NCBI RefSeq assembly: GCF_918797505.1 | Contig: NC_092793.1 | Location: forward strand, 74,273,912-74,337,911 | From: Bemisia tabaci | Lineage: Eukaryota; Arthropoda; Insecta; Hemiptera; Aleyrodidae | DNA: 64,000 nt | Direction of reading: 5' to 3' | In this document: piece after piece, positions 33,917 to 46,585 of the stretch | Numbering within the stretch: position 1 is the stretch's first letter | Layout: the number at the start of each line of letters is the position of its first letter | Translations under genes and position numbers: made by a program | Notes under the pieces: generated by a model | What the model saw: the letters and a program-made list of their open reading frames with translations, nothing else | The model's database searches: none | What the model was told of the DNA's origin: nothing

Positions 33917-35211
33917 AAGCTAAAGCACCTCGAATTTAGAAAAACCTGCTGCTATACCACAGTAGATATATTTCTTCACGCAGAAAACCGAACCGCGATT
34001 TTTGCAAGAACCGCAAATATGGCAACGACGCATTTATGAGTCCCCACACGGGAGAACGCGAATGCAGACGGTCGCCAAATGAAGATTTGTACGGCTGTCA
34101 AAATTTTCGATGTCGACGGACGACCGATCGGAATGCTCAAGTTAGTCAAGTTCATGTCGTGGTCTAGCGTCCTAGGGCTCAGTCGGGGGCGGGGGGGGGG
34201 GGGGGGGGGCACTTGAACTTGTCGTGAATATCAAGTGCGGCCGGACCCGGGTCGCGTTGTACCGGTCAAGTGCAGTAGCCGCTTCCCAAGCCAAACATGG
34301 GACGATGAGTGAATTGATATGAGCCGTTCGACGGGACGTGGCCCCCCCCCCTCCCCCCGCAACCTTCTCTCTCCCCCTAATGCCCCCTTAGTTGCTCGTT
34401 CTGACCCACCCGCGCCCCTATTGTCCTCACGGTGTTATCTCTCCAGTGACGGTTTGGGTTCTTCATGCCAGGTGCTAAACCATGCGGTTTTGGTTGTTTG
34501 ACACGTAGAACGAAACTTCGATCACAATGACCGAACTTCATTTCGTAAGGAACACCGAAGTTTTCGGACGAATAAATCAAAGTTTGGTTCACGTTACCGG
34601 AGTCTTTGGTGCAAAATACAAGATATTGAAGGGCCAACAAAAATGTTGGTGCATAAACTTATATTCGTTTCTATCGGAGTGGGCTGGTACCCTTTTTAGA
34701 GTGCGGGCCTGCTTAAAAGAGAACTGGAGGCTTTTCCTGATAAATGGAGGTGGGAAGGGTGAAAATAGGCCCTGAAAAGTTCTGCGAGACTTTTTGAAAA
34801 TTGTCAACCTACGAAGTCTTCTTATAGCCAAAACCCAGAAGGCGATTTCCCTTCAGCGCCCTGGGAAATTTTGCCGTGGTTCCAATGACTGAAAAATTCG
34901 TTTCCGAGAAACTTTTTTGTTCGCTGTTATCATTTAAGCTGAATTAGTCAAACTATATCTAATTTCCTCTGGTTTCTTATTTTTTTAAGTGATATTCTAA
35001 CTTGAAATTGTGTGAGCTTATTCTTGAAAACTGAAGGGAGATTTACAAGCAGTTTTAAGGGATCATGCCATTTAGATTTCTTTTATAAAATAAAACATGT
35101 TGAAGGCTAAGGAACAAAACCGCATGACTGACAATAATGGCGAAAATGAGTTGGCAACTTTGCCGCATTTTGCGGTATTAAATACGCAAGCTGGTGTTAT
35201 TAGGTTTTTCC
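33917..35211. other. No recognisable feature apart from homopolymers
   Basis: A long G run at about 34189-34209 and C runs at about 34343-34360. No gene or element end was recognised. Confidence 0.45.
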
Positions 35212-35655
35212 AATTCCACATGGGAGCGCTATGAAGACGCTGTAATGTATAAAAAAATTGCAAATCTAACCACAACATTTTAAAAAAAGCGAAGTTTCTC
35301 CTTTGTCCTGGAATATATTGCTCCTTAGCCATCATCGATGTGAAAAAATTAGGCAACGTGAAATGTGATTAGCCTGATTTTAGCTAAATTCATCCAACCC
35401 CCCCCCCAAAAAAAAAAAAAAAAAAAAAAAAATCCACATGGGAGCGCTATGAAGACGCAATGTATAAAAAATTGCAAATATAACCACAAATTTTTTTCAA
35501 AAAAAATGGTGAAATTTCTTCTTTGTCCTGGAATATATTGTTCCTTAGCCATCATCGATGTGAAATAATTAGGCAACGTGAAATGTGCGGTCAGTCTGAT
35601 TTTGGTTAAATTCATCCAATCAACCAAAAAAAAGAAAGAAAGAAAAAAAAATCTA
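35212..35655. repeat. Two direct tandem copies of a unit with an A-rich tail
   Basis: The unit begins CCACATGGGAGCGCTATGAAG (35216 and 35433, period about 217 bp), contains TTTGTCCTGGAATATATTG and CATCATCGATGTGAAA, and each copy ends in ATTCATCCAA plus a C/A-rich tail (A run at about 35408-35431; AAAGAAAGAAAG at about 35626-35650). Tandem units each ending in an A-rich tail suggest a retroposon or SINE-like origin. I saw no clear polymerase III boxes. Confidence 0.7.
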
Positions 35656-36611
35656 TTGATATTTTGTTTGAAATGAAAAATTGCGACACTCCACCGTTAT
35701 GATTCTCGTAACTTCACATCGGCTTTAGTTCCTGAGTGCACGGAACAGCCTCAGAGCTCGGCGAAAGAATTGTCCGCGCCATTTATTTGTATTGCACGTA
35801 TGGCAATTAAGTTGGGGCGAGTGCTCTCTTTGTTGGCGTTGGAAGTGTGGCTAAATGCCCCCATCCGTTTGATTCCCGACCGGGGCTCCAATAAATATGC
35901 ACCGATGGGTCGAGCCGGTCGTCGAGGTGCAAGTGGGGGCGGCGAACGTGACTTATCGTGAAAATCCAATCTTTCAGCAAATGTGACACCGAACAAAGAA
36001 TTACGGGCTCGCTGCACCTCCATGCGCCCTTGCGCCCCCTTGCCCCCCACTCCCCCCCCCCCCCCCCGACGTCTCCTTGCGCCCCGCACCGGCCACAAAC
36101 AAAACCTGACCGATCGACACCTCACCGATCTGATTGTAACCCGCTCCAGTGTTGCACCTCTTCCCGATCAGTGATCCAGCAGAGTCGCGAGATTCGCCAA
36201 GTATCCGTTTTTGCGGTGACGATCAGTTTATATCTGGTTCACTTGCTCCATTACAGCATCCGTAATCACCATCGCGATTCTCAGGTTCACTGTTGACGTT
36301 GGCAACCAATTTCAATGTACCAATTTCAATTTCAGTTCCAATTTTACCTCGTGAAAAGTCGAAGAAGTATAGAAATGAGAAGGACAAGAAAAAGTTGTTC
36401 TATTCCTCTATCTTTGCTGTATCCTCTTTTCCCGTTGTATGTTTCTTCCTTTACGTCTATACTCTCTCTCCTTCTTTTTCTCTTTTCATTCTTACAATTT
36501 CTCGAGATTTCTAATGTGCAAAATGTTAGAATTCTTAAGCTATTGCACGCAGAATCATGCTTTTTCCCCCTATTAAAACTCAATGTATATAACCCCATCC
36601 TACTTTCCATC
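35656..36611. other. No recognisable feature
   Basis: A C-rich run at about 36049-36067 and a pyrimidine-rich stretch near 36400-36500. Overlapping frames on both strands have no recognisable domains. Confidence 0.4.
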
Positions 36612-36902
36612 CAGAAACAAGAAACCCTCCTTTGGGGTATCGGTGACAGGTGGAAGCTTTTACTTTCGGGCATTCAACACTTCCTTATGGACAATTATGT
36701 GGGAGCAACAGGCATCTTCCTTACTGGGTGAATGTTGAGCTTCGGGTGACGTAATGAGTTAAACAAGTTCTCCAAACTGCGGTTTGTTTGCAAAACGAAA
36801 TTCTCAACACGTTGCTAACTATCCATTTAGTGGGCAGGAGAACAGTTGAATGTTGGAGTCCCAAAAGTATACCGTTGCCGAGACAGTGGAGGGTCGCTTG
36901 TG
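36612..36902. mobile_element. Uninterrupted copy of the GAGACAAGAGACCCTCC MITE
   Basis: Carries AGAAACAAGAAACCCTCC, GACAGGTGGAAGCTTTTACT, TTCGGGTGACGTAATGAG and the right end AGTGGAGGGTCGCTTG, in the order of the element at 8506-9258 but without the nested insertion. Divergence between the copies is considerable. Confidence 0.75.
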
Positions 36903-37555
36903 GCCGTTTCCATCGCGAAGGACGGTTTTCCTGACTTTGCAACAACGCCGCAAGAGATTCTACATTACACACTTCTGGTCCACAAAGGCACACACCCCCA
37001 CAGGCTCATACCTCACGGTGCAGGATTTTTATTTATTTGAGGCGCACGCATGCCCCCCCCTCCCCCTCATCGGAGCAACCAGCCCATAAAACCGGCTTTA
37101 TCTAATTTCCAGCGCTGGCTTTTTACAAACGCGTAAAATAGATTAATAGCCCTCCCTTTGTTTTTACCTGGCCAGGCATTTATGCCTCTCCGTAAACAAT
37201 GTAGACAATGCGCCTTGTCGCTCGGCCGCATTGTTCGGTATCGGATGCACCGCGGACGGCCAGGGGGCCCCAGGGAGAGGGGGGGGGGGCTATCGAATCC
37301 TGAGGCTCATTATGAATATTTTGAGCGAAACACGACTCAGGGATGAGTTTATAGGTCCGAGTCGGTCGAATTCGAGCGGGTACGCCAATCGAAATGAAGT
37401 TACCCGTGTTTTCGGACTTAATCCTCGAGGGGTGTTTAACATGTACTGTTTATGGTGGGCCAATCGCTGCGGGGCCCACCAATGCCGTAACCGCGAGGAG
37501 CGGTGGGGTCAGGGGAGCCTAGAGCCCTCCTTGGCGAGTGGACTGATCATCGGAA
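36903..37555. other. No recognisable feature
   Basis: Mixed composition with a G run near 37280. The 138-codon frame starting at 37231 runs into the repeat at 37556 and has no recognisable domain. Confidence 0.4.
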
Positions 37556-37770
37556 TGTATAGACACAGCGATAGACAAAGGAGACGAAGAGAAAATGGAG
37601 CAACCCTACTGGTGGAAGCAGACCATTGCAACGGACAAAGGAGGTAAGTAAATGACTTACTGACGACAACCCATAAGAGACCCTCTAGTTAGTCCATGAT
37701 TTTCCCCTTCAGTCTATGACAACTATCCGTATCTTACTCTTTGTCTTATTTGTCTATCGCTTTGTCTATC
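37556..37770. repeat. Decayed inverted-repeat element
   Basis: TAGACACAGCGATAGACAAA at the left is mirrored by TTTGTCTATCGCTTTGTCTA-like sequence at about 37740-37768. The arms are about 35 bp and the loop has no coding capacity. Confidence 0.6.
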
Positions 37771-39449
37771 AATTTCGACAATTAGCACGAAGGAATGAAA
37801 CATTCTATTAAAGCGTCATTTTTCGTGATTTTCAGGTATTATTTTTATGTTTGGACCTATTTTTATCTTTTCATGAGAGTTCATGGTCAAAAATTACTCT
37901 TAAGAGTAAAAATTCTTAAGAATCACGAAAAATTCCGTTGTTGGAGGGCAAAATTGTCCAGTTACTCATCAGTACAGCCGAACTTCCTCTCTAGCTACTG
38001 CGGCGCTGTGAAAACGTCGCATACGTTCTTCCTCTCTGTGATAGGACCCATTGCAGCTATACGTTCTTTTTCGTCATTTTTGGAAAATTGCGCCCAATGG
38101 ATATAAGCTTAGACCTTTTCTCCGTGGAACATTTCTAGTCACAGCTATGAGGCTATCCATTGATTTTTTCGAGCTCAATAGTTTTTCCCTCAGACTCCAC
38201 GGCATCACCCACCTGATTCCCGATGCTCCGCTGATTTTCTACACGGCTTTCTAGTCTGAGGACAAGGACATCGAAGAACGATGGCATCGGGAGCGGTTTT
38301 CCGAAATGCAGAAACAAAGCCGCGAGAACCACCTGGCGGAGCGGCGCGGCGGCCAAACGTGTCCGCGACCTCCTCGCCGCGTTACCTCCGCCGATAATAT
38401 CCCATCGCCGACCTCTCCTCATTTAAATCGGAGACCTCAGAACGCGCTACAATAATAAAAAGAAGTCGAGATCCATTTGCTCGGCCGATCCCTTTCCGTA
38501 CCTTTGTGTGCGCTTCGTGCCATTCTGTGTGCCCAAAGTCTTAAGTCGACCCGTGATCTGGACCTTTTAATTCAGAGTCACGCTCTCGCCGCCACCCCCC
38601 GCCCCCCTTTCGGACCCTACCGCCCCCCCCTCCTCGAATAGCGTCTGGACGTTTTCACCTGTCGAGTGAACATCCAACAGCTTACGATCTGTTTTCGTGT
38701 TTGCCTACCTTATTAACTTCTTCTACCCGATTGGAAGGGGCGGCGAGAAAGTCCCTCGTTTTTCATAAGTCGTCGTCGGTTCCTCCCTCCGTCGTAATCC
38801 TATCATTTTTATATCCGGCGAGAGACTTTGTTGCGAGTGTGAAATATTCACCAGGCCTAATCCGCGATTAGCCATTTCGGTTTTTGGGGTGTTTTCGGAT
38901 CGGCGCAATAAAGACGGATGATCGTGATAAGCTAATCATCGCGAGACGGTCCAATGGGATGTTGATTGAATGAGGCGATGGTAAGCACCGTCTTAAATCC
39001 GAAAATTCAATGCTGAATTGAAGCGTTTTGCTCTATGCTTATTTATTCATGCTTTCTTTTTTTTCACTTCCGTTTTGTACCAGTGACATTGTTTGTTTTG
39101 ACCTATCGTCACGCAAAAAACCGTAATATATTGATGAGGGTGGACGAAGTACAACTGAGGTTACCTTCTGCAAAAGTGTACACGATGGTTTCTATTTACC
39201 TTACTATTCGATTTAACATCAGTACACGTGAAGCAATCAGAGCAAAGATGCTATACCGTCGGGCACTGTAGCACAGGAAATGACACCAATCATTCTGTTC
39301 TACGGAAGGTGGTATTTTCGACGATATCAAAGGCAGAAACAACGTTTTAACCATTAAATCTTGACTCCGTACAAACACTACTGATCGTAATTTGAACTTT
39401 ATTCTGCTCCGTTGCAGTGTCTGAAAAATCATTTCGTGTGCAAAAACTA
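37771..39449. other. Long stretch without a recognisable gene
   Basis: The minus frame at 38153-38422 has a protein-like end (PSFFDVLVLRLESRVENQRS) but I recognise no family. It could be a remnant of a dispersed repeat. No other structure seen. Confidence 0.35.
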
Positions 39450-39712
39450 CCGAGTTAGGCAGAGAGGAACGAAACCACATTCTCCCACATCAGCTATCTT
39501 CTAATTCAATTAGGAAATTTAATTTTTTGTTTAAAAACGGTTGTGCAATTTTTTTGTGCAAATTTTAGTAAATTTTCTGCATATTACGAAGCATAATTCT
39601 TAAAAATTTCAGAAAAATTCGCACAAAGGTTCTATGGTTAAAAATTATATGAATTCATCAGTTAAGTTTGGTGATAGCTGATATGGCTAGGTTCCTTTCT
39701 GCTGTAAACGCA
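39450..39712. mobile_element. MITE with CAGAGAGGAACGAAACC-type inverted ends
   Basis: The left end reads GCAGAGAGGAACGAAACCAC and CATCAGCTATC; the right end has the inverse (GATAGCTGATATGG, GGTTCCTTTCTGCTG). Between them AATTTTCTGCATATTAC sits near the centre. A partial copy is at 21262-21460. Confidence 0.65.
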
Positions 39713-42393
39713 TACCAATTATGACTTCAAATTTTAAAGAACGAGAGTTTAGAATTGACAAATTTTGAATTTTAAGTAATAATACGAATGAAAGAGAATA
39801 AGTCGAAACTAATCATGAGGAATCCATGCAACGCACGCGGGGACTCTTCATGTTTCTCAGAAAATTGGAGAGTCTCATTTTTGCACATACTGCTCTCTTC
39901 GTTGGAATCAGTAATATTTACTTGCGCCTAGCAGTCTGGTTACGTTCTTTCTTACCGAACGTTCCCCGCACTTATTGACTTTCCATATATCCCTGGACAA
40001 ACGAGGCTCTTTCTGGTCCCGAAACGAGTTCCGTTAACCCGAAATCCGCAACAAGCCACTCCACGCACGAATTGCGATTTATGCTCTGCCGCCCGGTTGT
40101 GGACGGGAAGTGACAAATATTGACACTCGGTGCTTCGCGGATGCCTCAACCCTTCAGCGGACACTCAAGACCCATTGTACCGTTCGGTGTGAATAACTAA
40201 ACAAGCAAGGAAAGAGGAGATAGGAATGTCTCCACGCATTTCGCGATTTGGGCTTAAATTAGCGACTCGCACTCAAAGCGAGGAGAGCAGTGTGAAACTA
40301 TTCTATCTGGCCAATTACCGTGGCCTGGTTTTCGCGACTCCAAACAACGGCACCTGCAGTCTCAAAATGAGCGGTTATTAAGTAAGTTTGAGGAGCTCGC
40401 AGGCCGATATGTTAGGCCCATTTGTGGCGCACTATCGGAAATCACCAGGTGTCTGATAAGAAGAGTGTAAATCGAGTAATTGTTTATTATTAAAATTTCA
40501 ATCATACGATTTCGTTTCCGACGAAAAACAATAAAAAACGCAGCTGTTCCATGCAGAGGCGGAGGACTGGTTTAGAAGTCGGATTCTATAAAGTTCCTGC
40601 GCTAAAAGAATGGATTTTGTGTTGTGAGTTCGTGTATTCAAAGCGTGAAGGAATTTCTTGTATGATGCTAATAGTTGTAAAAATATACTGAACTGCCACA
40701 GGAGTCAAATTGGAGCATGACATAATCCTAGTCCACAGAAGAAAATAGGGCTGGAAAACTCACTTTTCTCTCTATAAATTCCATGCTAGTCTGGGGATAT
40801 TAACTGCCAATAGCTAAAAAAAAATCATGACTATTAGCCCAGGAGGTCTATAAGGGGAAGCATGAATAAAGAAAATGTATACTGCAATGATGGGAAAATT
40901 TACTATTTCTTCACGTGTATACATACATAAGTCGCTTATACAGAGCGCCCGGGCTGTCTGCCACACCTAATCTTTTTATTACGTATATAATATTGAAAAA
41001 CCTCGGTTGTGCTTCAAAAATATGAGGAGAATGGGCTGCTTTAGAGGTTTTTCATCAAAATCTGGATAAATCATAGAATTCGGTAACTAAGATCTCCAGA
41101 ACGAATTAAGAGTAAAAATTAATTTTGGGAGGTAGAGAGCACAGCACAGGCGTATACATGAAGAAGCAGTTGAAGAAGCAATACATGAAGAAGCTAGTGG
41201 TTTTTTTTTTCTTACATGAAGAACTTAACTGGAATAATAATTGCATAAAATATTCAAGCAGTGAACTCATTTCCAAAACTCCTAATAGAATGATGAGACA
41301 ACACTGAAATTCCAGAGAAAGCAGAACCTAGCCCAGAGGCTTTTTTCCTCTAATTCAATAAACAATCATTGTGTAACACATCTTCTTGCGCTCTAGTTTA
41401 CTTGATCCACCTTTTTTTCTCGCAGTAGAGCCAATAGAAGTCCGTCTGAAATTGATGACACCTCGTCTCGTTTCACTGTCGAGACCGGAACATCATAGTA
41501 TCACTAAAAGAGAGACTCAAATCGTGCTCTGTAACCGAGTTCTCCCTCCGCTCAGTGTTGAGTGTCATCTCCCGAGCACATGCGCACCGCAAAGTAGGAC
41601 TGAATTTCTACGCTTCTGTACATTTACTCTGTGATCTTTCAAGGATCTGTAGACCATTTTCATGAAGAAAAAGTAGACTCTCATTTCTACAATCGGACTA
41701 CCTCTTGAAGTAAGGAACCATTATTTCCAGCTCATGACGTAAGTGTCATAATATCTCAGTTTAGATAGATGCGTTTCGGGACGAACCAGAACCAGTGATC
41801 TCAAGTGGTTTGCAAAACAAGTGTATGGGGTGATGATTGTCAAAGGTTGGCAACACCTTTCCGTTACCGAAAGGTGCCGCCAGTTTTTCTGGATTTTGAG
41901 GGTCTTAATGGGAGCCCAGTGATGGTATTCTTCGTGGGCATGTGTAAAATGCTGATATGAATACTTTGAAAAAATCAGAAATTAGAATTAGAGTTATAAA
42001 ACAAACTGTAATCGGTTTCAGCGCAGCCTAAGGGGAGAAAATGCTCAACTCAGGCAAGTACATTGAATTACTTATAGCTGAGGTTCCACAGAGAGATTTG
42101 CAATGGCTTGGCTCTTGTTTGAGCTTCTCAGCAGATCAAAATCAGTCAATAGGCCCAGCTTAGCATCCCCAAAAATCCTTAACAGCACTAAAACCCACCC
42201 CCACAATCCCACCTCACTTGCTGAAGGGACACCTCCTCGGTCTAGCACTGAAACAGATTAGAGTTCATGTTATACCTTTTTCTAATTTTGGGGTTTTTAT
42301 GGCTTTGATGTTCCCCTAGAATAGTGTGGACTCAGGAGTATTCTACCAACGTTACTCTTTCTGTCTTCAAATTATGTAGGTGTATGCTAAGAG
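39713..42393. other. Long stretch without a recognisable gene
   Basis: AT-rich intergenic sequence. Short frames at 41125-41307 and 41386-41634 have no family-like residues. Nothing recognised. Confidence 0.4.
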
Positions 42394-42664
42394 TGGAAAA
42401 ACAAGGGGTAAAAACGGGAAACAAGGCTAAAATACACAATTAATAAAAACCGAGACGTTTCGACTCACGACTGAGTCATTTTCAGTCGGAAACACACTAA
42501 GAATTTAAAAAAAAACGATAAAAACCTGAGCCCTACAATCGTTTTTTTTTTAAAATTTTGATCGTATTTCCGATTGAAAATGACTCAGTTGTGAGTCGGA
42601 ACGTCTCAGTTTTTATTAATTGTGTATTTTAGCCTTGTTTCCAGTTTTCCCCCTTGTTTTTCCA
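42394..42664. mobile_element. MITE with about 64-bp terminal inverted repeats
   Basis: TGGAAAAACAAGGGG at the left and its inverse at the right, continuing through GGCTAAAATACACAATTAAT and AAAAACCGAGACGTTTCGAC. The inner ATGACTCAG/CTGAGTCAT blocks are also inverted. A 13-bp direct repeat TGTATGCTAAGAG lies at 42381-42393 and 42707-42719; the left copy abuts the element while the right one is 42 bp away, so it may be a disturbed target duplication or chance. Confidence 0.8.
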
Positions 42665-42839
42665 CTGTTATCATTGTATCGGGTTGCTCTTAAAAATGTG
42701 TATCCATGTATGCTAAGAGGAACTATCTGAAAATGAATTGACTCAAAAGTAAGCATGAAACAAATCCTGCGCACATACGCCTGGTTCCTTTTCATTTAAT
42801 TCACTTTCACATCGTTCATTTTAACGTAAACTCCTCCAA

Positions 42840-43200
42840 ACATAGGAATTTGTCAGCGGCCCACTGCCCGGCGTCTGGACTGCGGGACTTAGCACTGGAG
42901 GGAGGAGGGAGGGAATTTTGGCGGCGGCGGGTGTCACGTAGGCAGGTCGGACAAGTGGACGGATTGGAGCCGCGCGCGACGCGATGCGATGCGGTGGACG
43001 ACGTCGACGTTGGACGTCGGACGTCTCGGACGTTGTCGGTGATGACGGCCGACGCTCCATTAGCCGGGGTGCCCTGCTTACGTGATCCAATCACAAGCAG
43101 CGGGTCTCCGCTCCGCGCGGTAACTGTCCGGCCACGGCCGACTCCCCGGGTCACCAGCCGAACGTGGTGATATTCCCCATCCCGGTATCCACCCGTCATT
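42840..43200. other. CpG-rich patch
   Basis: Strongly GC- and CpG-rich compared with both sides, including GACGACGTCGACGTTGGACG. Minus frames of 127 and 89 codons exist, but they are expected from the base composition and show no domain. It might be a regulatory patch; no transcript evidence is visible. Confidence 0.4.
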
Positions 43201-43411
43201 TTTACATCCCTCCAGGCACCAGAACTGGGCTCGATTCACACAGAAGGGATCGGATTGGAGTACTTATATAGGGAGAGTATGGACAACTCGAATTGTGTAG
43301 CTCTTATAGGGCCCAAAAGGATGACAACGTGTGAAGCAAAAATCACTAGAAAAGAGCCGCTGCCAACCACCCATGCACTTGAAAGATTAATCAATATGGC
43401 CGACAGTACAC

Positions 43412-44334
43412 CAGGGCCGAATTTAGGGGTGGCCACATGAGCGGCCATAGCGAAATTTAGGGGGTGGCCACATGAGCCGCGGCCCATGGCGGTAAATTTA
43501 GGGGGCGGCAAATTTTGCAATTTTTTTAAATGTAGCTATAAAGGAAAATCGTATTCAGAAAAAATTACGAACGAGAAAAGGTGACAAAATCTCTCATTTA
43601 CTGAGAGTATATCTCTAATTTTGCCGTCTTTCTGTCGTGATACAATAGACAGCACCTTTAATGAGTCGAGTTAAGACTAAGAGAGAAACCGAACACGGAA
43701 TTTGGCCTAGAACGGCGCGGCGCAGAGAGCAATGATGACTAGAACTTGAGATGGAAAGGAGAAACCCTCGGCGCGGCGCGGCGGTCGGCATGTAACACAT
43801 ATTAGCGCCTACAAAACTGCATTAATACTTCACGCATTGCGTCAAAGACAGTGCGGTCGTTGCGGTCAGCAGCAGTCGGCGTGAAATGCATAGCGCCTAC
43901 AAGACTGCATGAATACTTCACGCATTACGTCAAACAGTGCGTGCAGCAGCGGTCGGCGTGAAACGCATAGCGCTTACAAGACTGTAGGAATACTTCATGC
44001 AGTGCGCTAAAACACAGTGTGGTCGGCGCGGCGCAGCGGCGATAGTTAAAATTTTATTAAACCACATTTATGTTTGTTCTTTCATAATATTTTTGTTCAT
44101 TTCATATAAATGGAAGGCCTTGTCCACACAGAGATAGGTTTACGAAACTTAACTTTCGCGCCAAGTTCCGTGAACTTTTGCTAGTAGTGTTGACAAGGCT
44201 TTTCGCAAAAAATGTGTCCAACACGAGTAAACGCGTCTTATGCACCCCTCCCCCTCCAACACGTTCACTTGATGCTTTTCATTGATGTTTCAAAACGAAT
44301 GAGAAGGGGCGGCAAGTATGTAAATCCGGCCCTG
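43412..44334. mobile_element. Non-autonomous hAT-like element (CAGGGCCG), copy without the mariner
   Basis: Begins CAGGGCCGAATTTAGG and ends AAATCCGGCCCTG. The flanks CAGTACAC and CAGTAGTC form an 8-bp target duplication with two mismatches. It matches the copy at 31334-33229 along its length but has no insertion at about 43622, where that copy holds the palindromic mariner. Includes the minisatellite array at 43800-44035. The left side repeats TTTAGGGGxGTGGCCACATGAGC-like sequence twice. Confidence 0.88.
43800..44035. repeat. Minisatellite inside the second hAT-like element
   Basis: Three units of GCGCCTACAAGACTGC, TACTTCACGCATTxCGTC and CAGTGCG, separated by GGTCGGCGTGAAAxGCATA links. Equivalent to 32678-32890, but unit lengths differ slightly between the two elements. 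Confidence 0.85.
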
Positions 44335-44540
44335 CAGTAGTCACTGTAAACAAGCGTCTTTAAGGATCAAGACTTTGAAACTGAGAAAATGTATGCGAAA
44401 TCAAAGTTTTATACGTGCTTTTATAATTTTTGATCAGTGTACCCACTTTCGCAGTTCACTATTGTGAAAATTAGTACCACTGGATAATTCGAGTTCATAG
44501 GTTTGGTTGCCTTTTTGGGCCCCAAGAGCTACATGACCTG

Positions 44541-45183
44541 GTCAAACGGGGGACGTCATAAGGCAGGACGGTTCAACATGCCACCATGGTCTCATCATTG
44601 ACAATAAAAAAAATACAAATTTGTACGTATAGATCACTAATTAACTATAAAGAAATATTAGTTCTTGGATCAAGATACTCTCCTTTTCCTCTGTTTGCCA
44701 CCAGATTTTCGATTAGGCGAAAACAAAACACCAGTTAGGGCGACATCTACCAAAATTTTAGTTGGTTCCAAGCAGGATCAAGTTGGCAACGGAGGAAAAT
44801 TAGTCGCAAACTGGTGAAAATTAAATCTCAGTTAATTTTTGAATCACGGTTCAGTAAATCTTGCGGTTTCCACCAAGAAGGCGCTCAAGGAACAGCGCCC
44901 GAATCGCGCTTGCTGGACGACTTGGGCGAAAATGAACTGTCGTCGACTTCACTGCACTCAACGAACTGTTGTAAAGTAATGATGAAAATAGACCTGCACT
45001 GCTTCTGCATAGAAATTGTATAAACCAGAATGAGTCACGACTATGCTTCATCGACCACAAATACCGCATTGGTGCATGAAATATAGTAAAATATCGCCGC
45101 ATAGTCAAAATTTATTGTGATGGCAAAGTTGTGCTGAAGAAGTAGCAACAGATTGGTTCAACCGTTGGTTCCAATTGTTAAAA
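44541..45183. other. No recognisable feature
   Basis: Ordinary sequence with small overlapping frames around 44814-45108. No family recognised. Confidence 0.4.
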
Positions 45184-45805
45184 TTCAGTTGAGAATGAAA
45201 AATTGGGAGATGATGACATGTTACGGTTCTCGAACTCATGCAACTGCTTGATACCACTATTCGTACTTTATGGATGCGCCTGAAGTATCATCAAAATTGA
45301 AGGCGAAATGAGACACTTGGTCTTGAAGCCGACTTCGTGCTGCACTTAAGGCCGTCTATTTCCTATCAAGACGAGACGACTTCTTCCCGACATTTGGGCA
45401 AATTTTATCCTGATTTTTCTTCATTTCACGACACTATCGAACCCAGATACTTGACTAAAGAATACCGTAACAGAAGTTTCATCATCGTTTTTCTTCATCA
45501 CATAGTTTTCTTTCTCAAGTTCACGCTACTTTCAATCTCAAACACTGGCAAAGAGATGACAACATGATGGCTCTCGAACTCATGCGACACTTTGATACCA
45601 CTATTCGTGCTATATGGATGCACCTGAAGTATCATCAAAATTGAAGGCGAAATGAGACACTTGATCTTGACTCCGACTTCGTGCTCCCTTTAAGGCCGTC
45701 TACTTCCTATCAAGAATTCAAGACGAGACGACTTCTTCCCGACATTTGAGCAAATTTTATCCTGACTTTTCATAATTTCACGACACTATCGAACCCAGAC
45801 ACGTA
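45184..45805. repeat. Direct tandem duplication, unit about 345-355 bp
   Basis: The block from CTCGAACTCATGC (45229) through ATACCACTATTCGT, GAAGTATCATCAAAATTGA and GACGAGACGACTTCTTCCCG to CACGACACTATCGAACCCAG recurs starting at 45572 with about 90 percent identity by eye. Small insertions (for example GAATTCAA) separate the copies. Part of the unit (ACTATTCGTxCTxxATGGATG, AATTGAAGGCG) resembles the inner repeats of the hAT-like elements at 5396 and 53816, so it may derive from that family. Confidence 0.75.
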
Positions 45806-46585
45806 ACAGAAGCTTCCAATCATAGGAGCCAATTTTGGTCAGTTTGGACAGAACCAAGTTCTGTCACGGATCAACTTCGGCGTTCTTTTTTCGATTTTTT
45901 TCCTCCACGAAATGTTGCAGCGAGCGTATTATTTGAAAAATAAACGAAAAATTATACATTGTTGGATTCAAAATATCACCTAACTCACGAAAATCACCCT
46001 CAGTCACCCATGATGAAACGTCTGAGCCTCCCGATCTTCAGACAGGAACTTCAGCTCAAGGCCGTTACGCAACGGCATCGGGAAGATGGCCTCAAATTTT
46101 CGACGATTTTTCTTGTCGACAGGAATTTCACGGGGGCTGATTGGAAACGGGCGCGTAAGAATGCTGCGATTCTGGCCGCGGGGCACTCTCACCCCCCTTC
46201 GCCCCGCAACCAAGGTAGACCCCTCCTGGAGAGGAAGACTGTGGGAGGGGGGGGGAGAGCATAGAGACACGTCCGAAAACGATTTATACAAGTTACGCTC
46301 GGCGCATTGGTGTTGGTGTCAATCGGACGAACGATGATGGTGATGATGATGACGACGACGGACTCCGATTGATTTCTCTTTTCTCACGGGGGCCTAAAGG
46401 GCGGAAGGGGGGCACACTTATCGGCCCGTGTTTTCCTGCTCCAGGAGTTCATTCAGAAATAACTCCGCGGATAATCGATAGGGTTGCAATCTTATTGATT
46501 TCCGGCTCATGACGGTGCTCCCGCACGGAGCTAGGATTTGCGATTCCGAATCCATCAGAATCAATCGATAATCCGCACAGGATCT
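45806..46585. other. No recognisable gene; short GAT/GAC repeat
   Basis: A GATGATGGTGATGATGATGA triplet run lies at about 46333-46356 with a G run near 46248. Overlapping frames at 45959-46337 are not family-like. Confidence 0.45.

Larger units (their letters stand above)
43257..44540. mobile_element. TAGAGTAC-type MITE interrupted by a hAT-like element
   Basis: The left part GAGTACTTATATAGGGAGAG, then GAGTATGG and AGGGCCCAAAAGG, and the right part (about 44462-44540: CTGGATAATTCGAGTTCATA, TTTTTGGGCCCC, CTACATGACCTGG) match the family copies at 8535 and 9775. They are split by the 923-bp element at 43412-44334. The far right end is not sharply defined. Confidence 0.65.

Noticed and set aside
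38153..38422. Minus frame with PSFFDVLVLRLESRVENQRS
   Set aside because: Partly protein-like, but no known family, no splice support and no second exon found.
42816..43199. 127-codon minus frame in a CpG-rich patch
   Set aside because: Length is expected from high GC and few stop codons. Residues are dominated by Arg, Ser, Thr and Pro with no domain.
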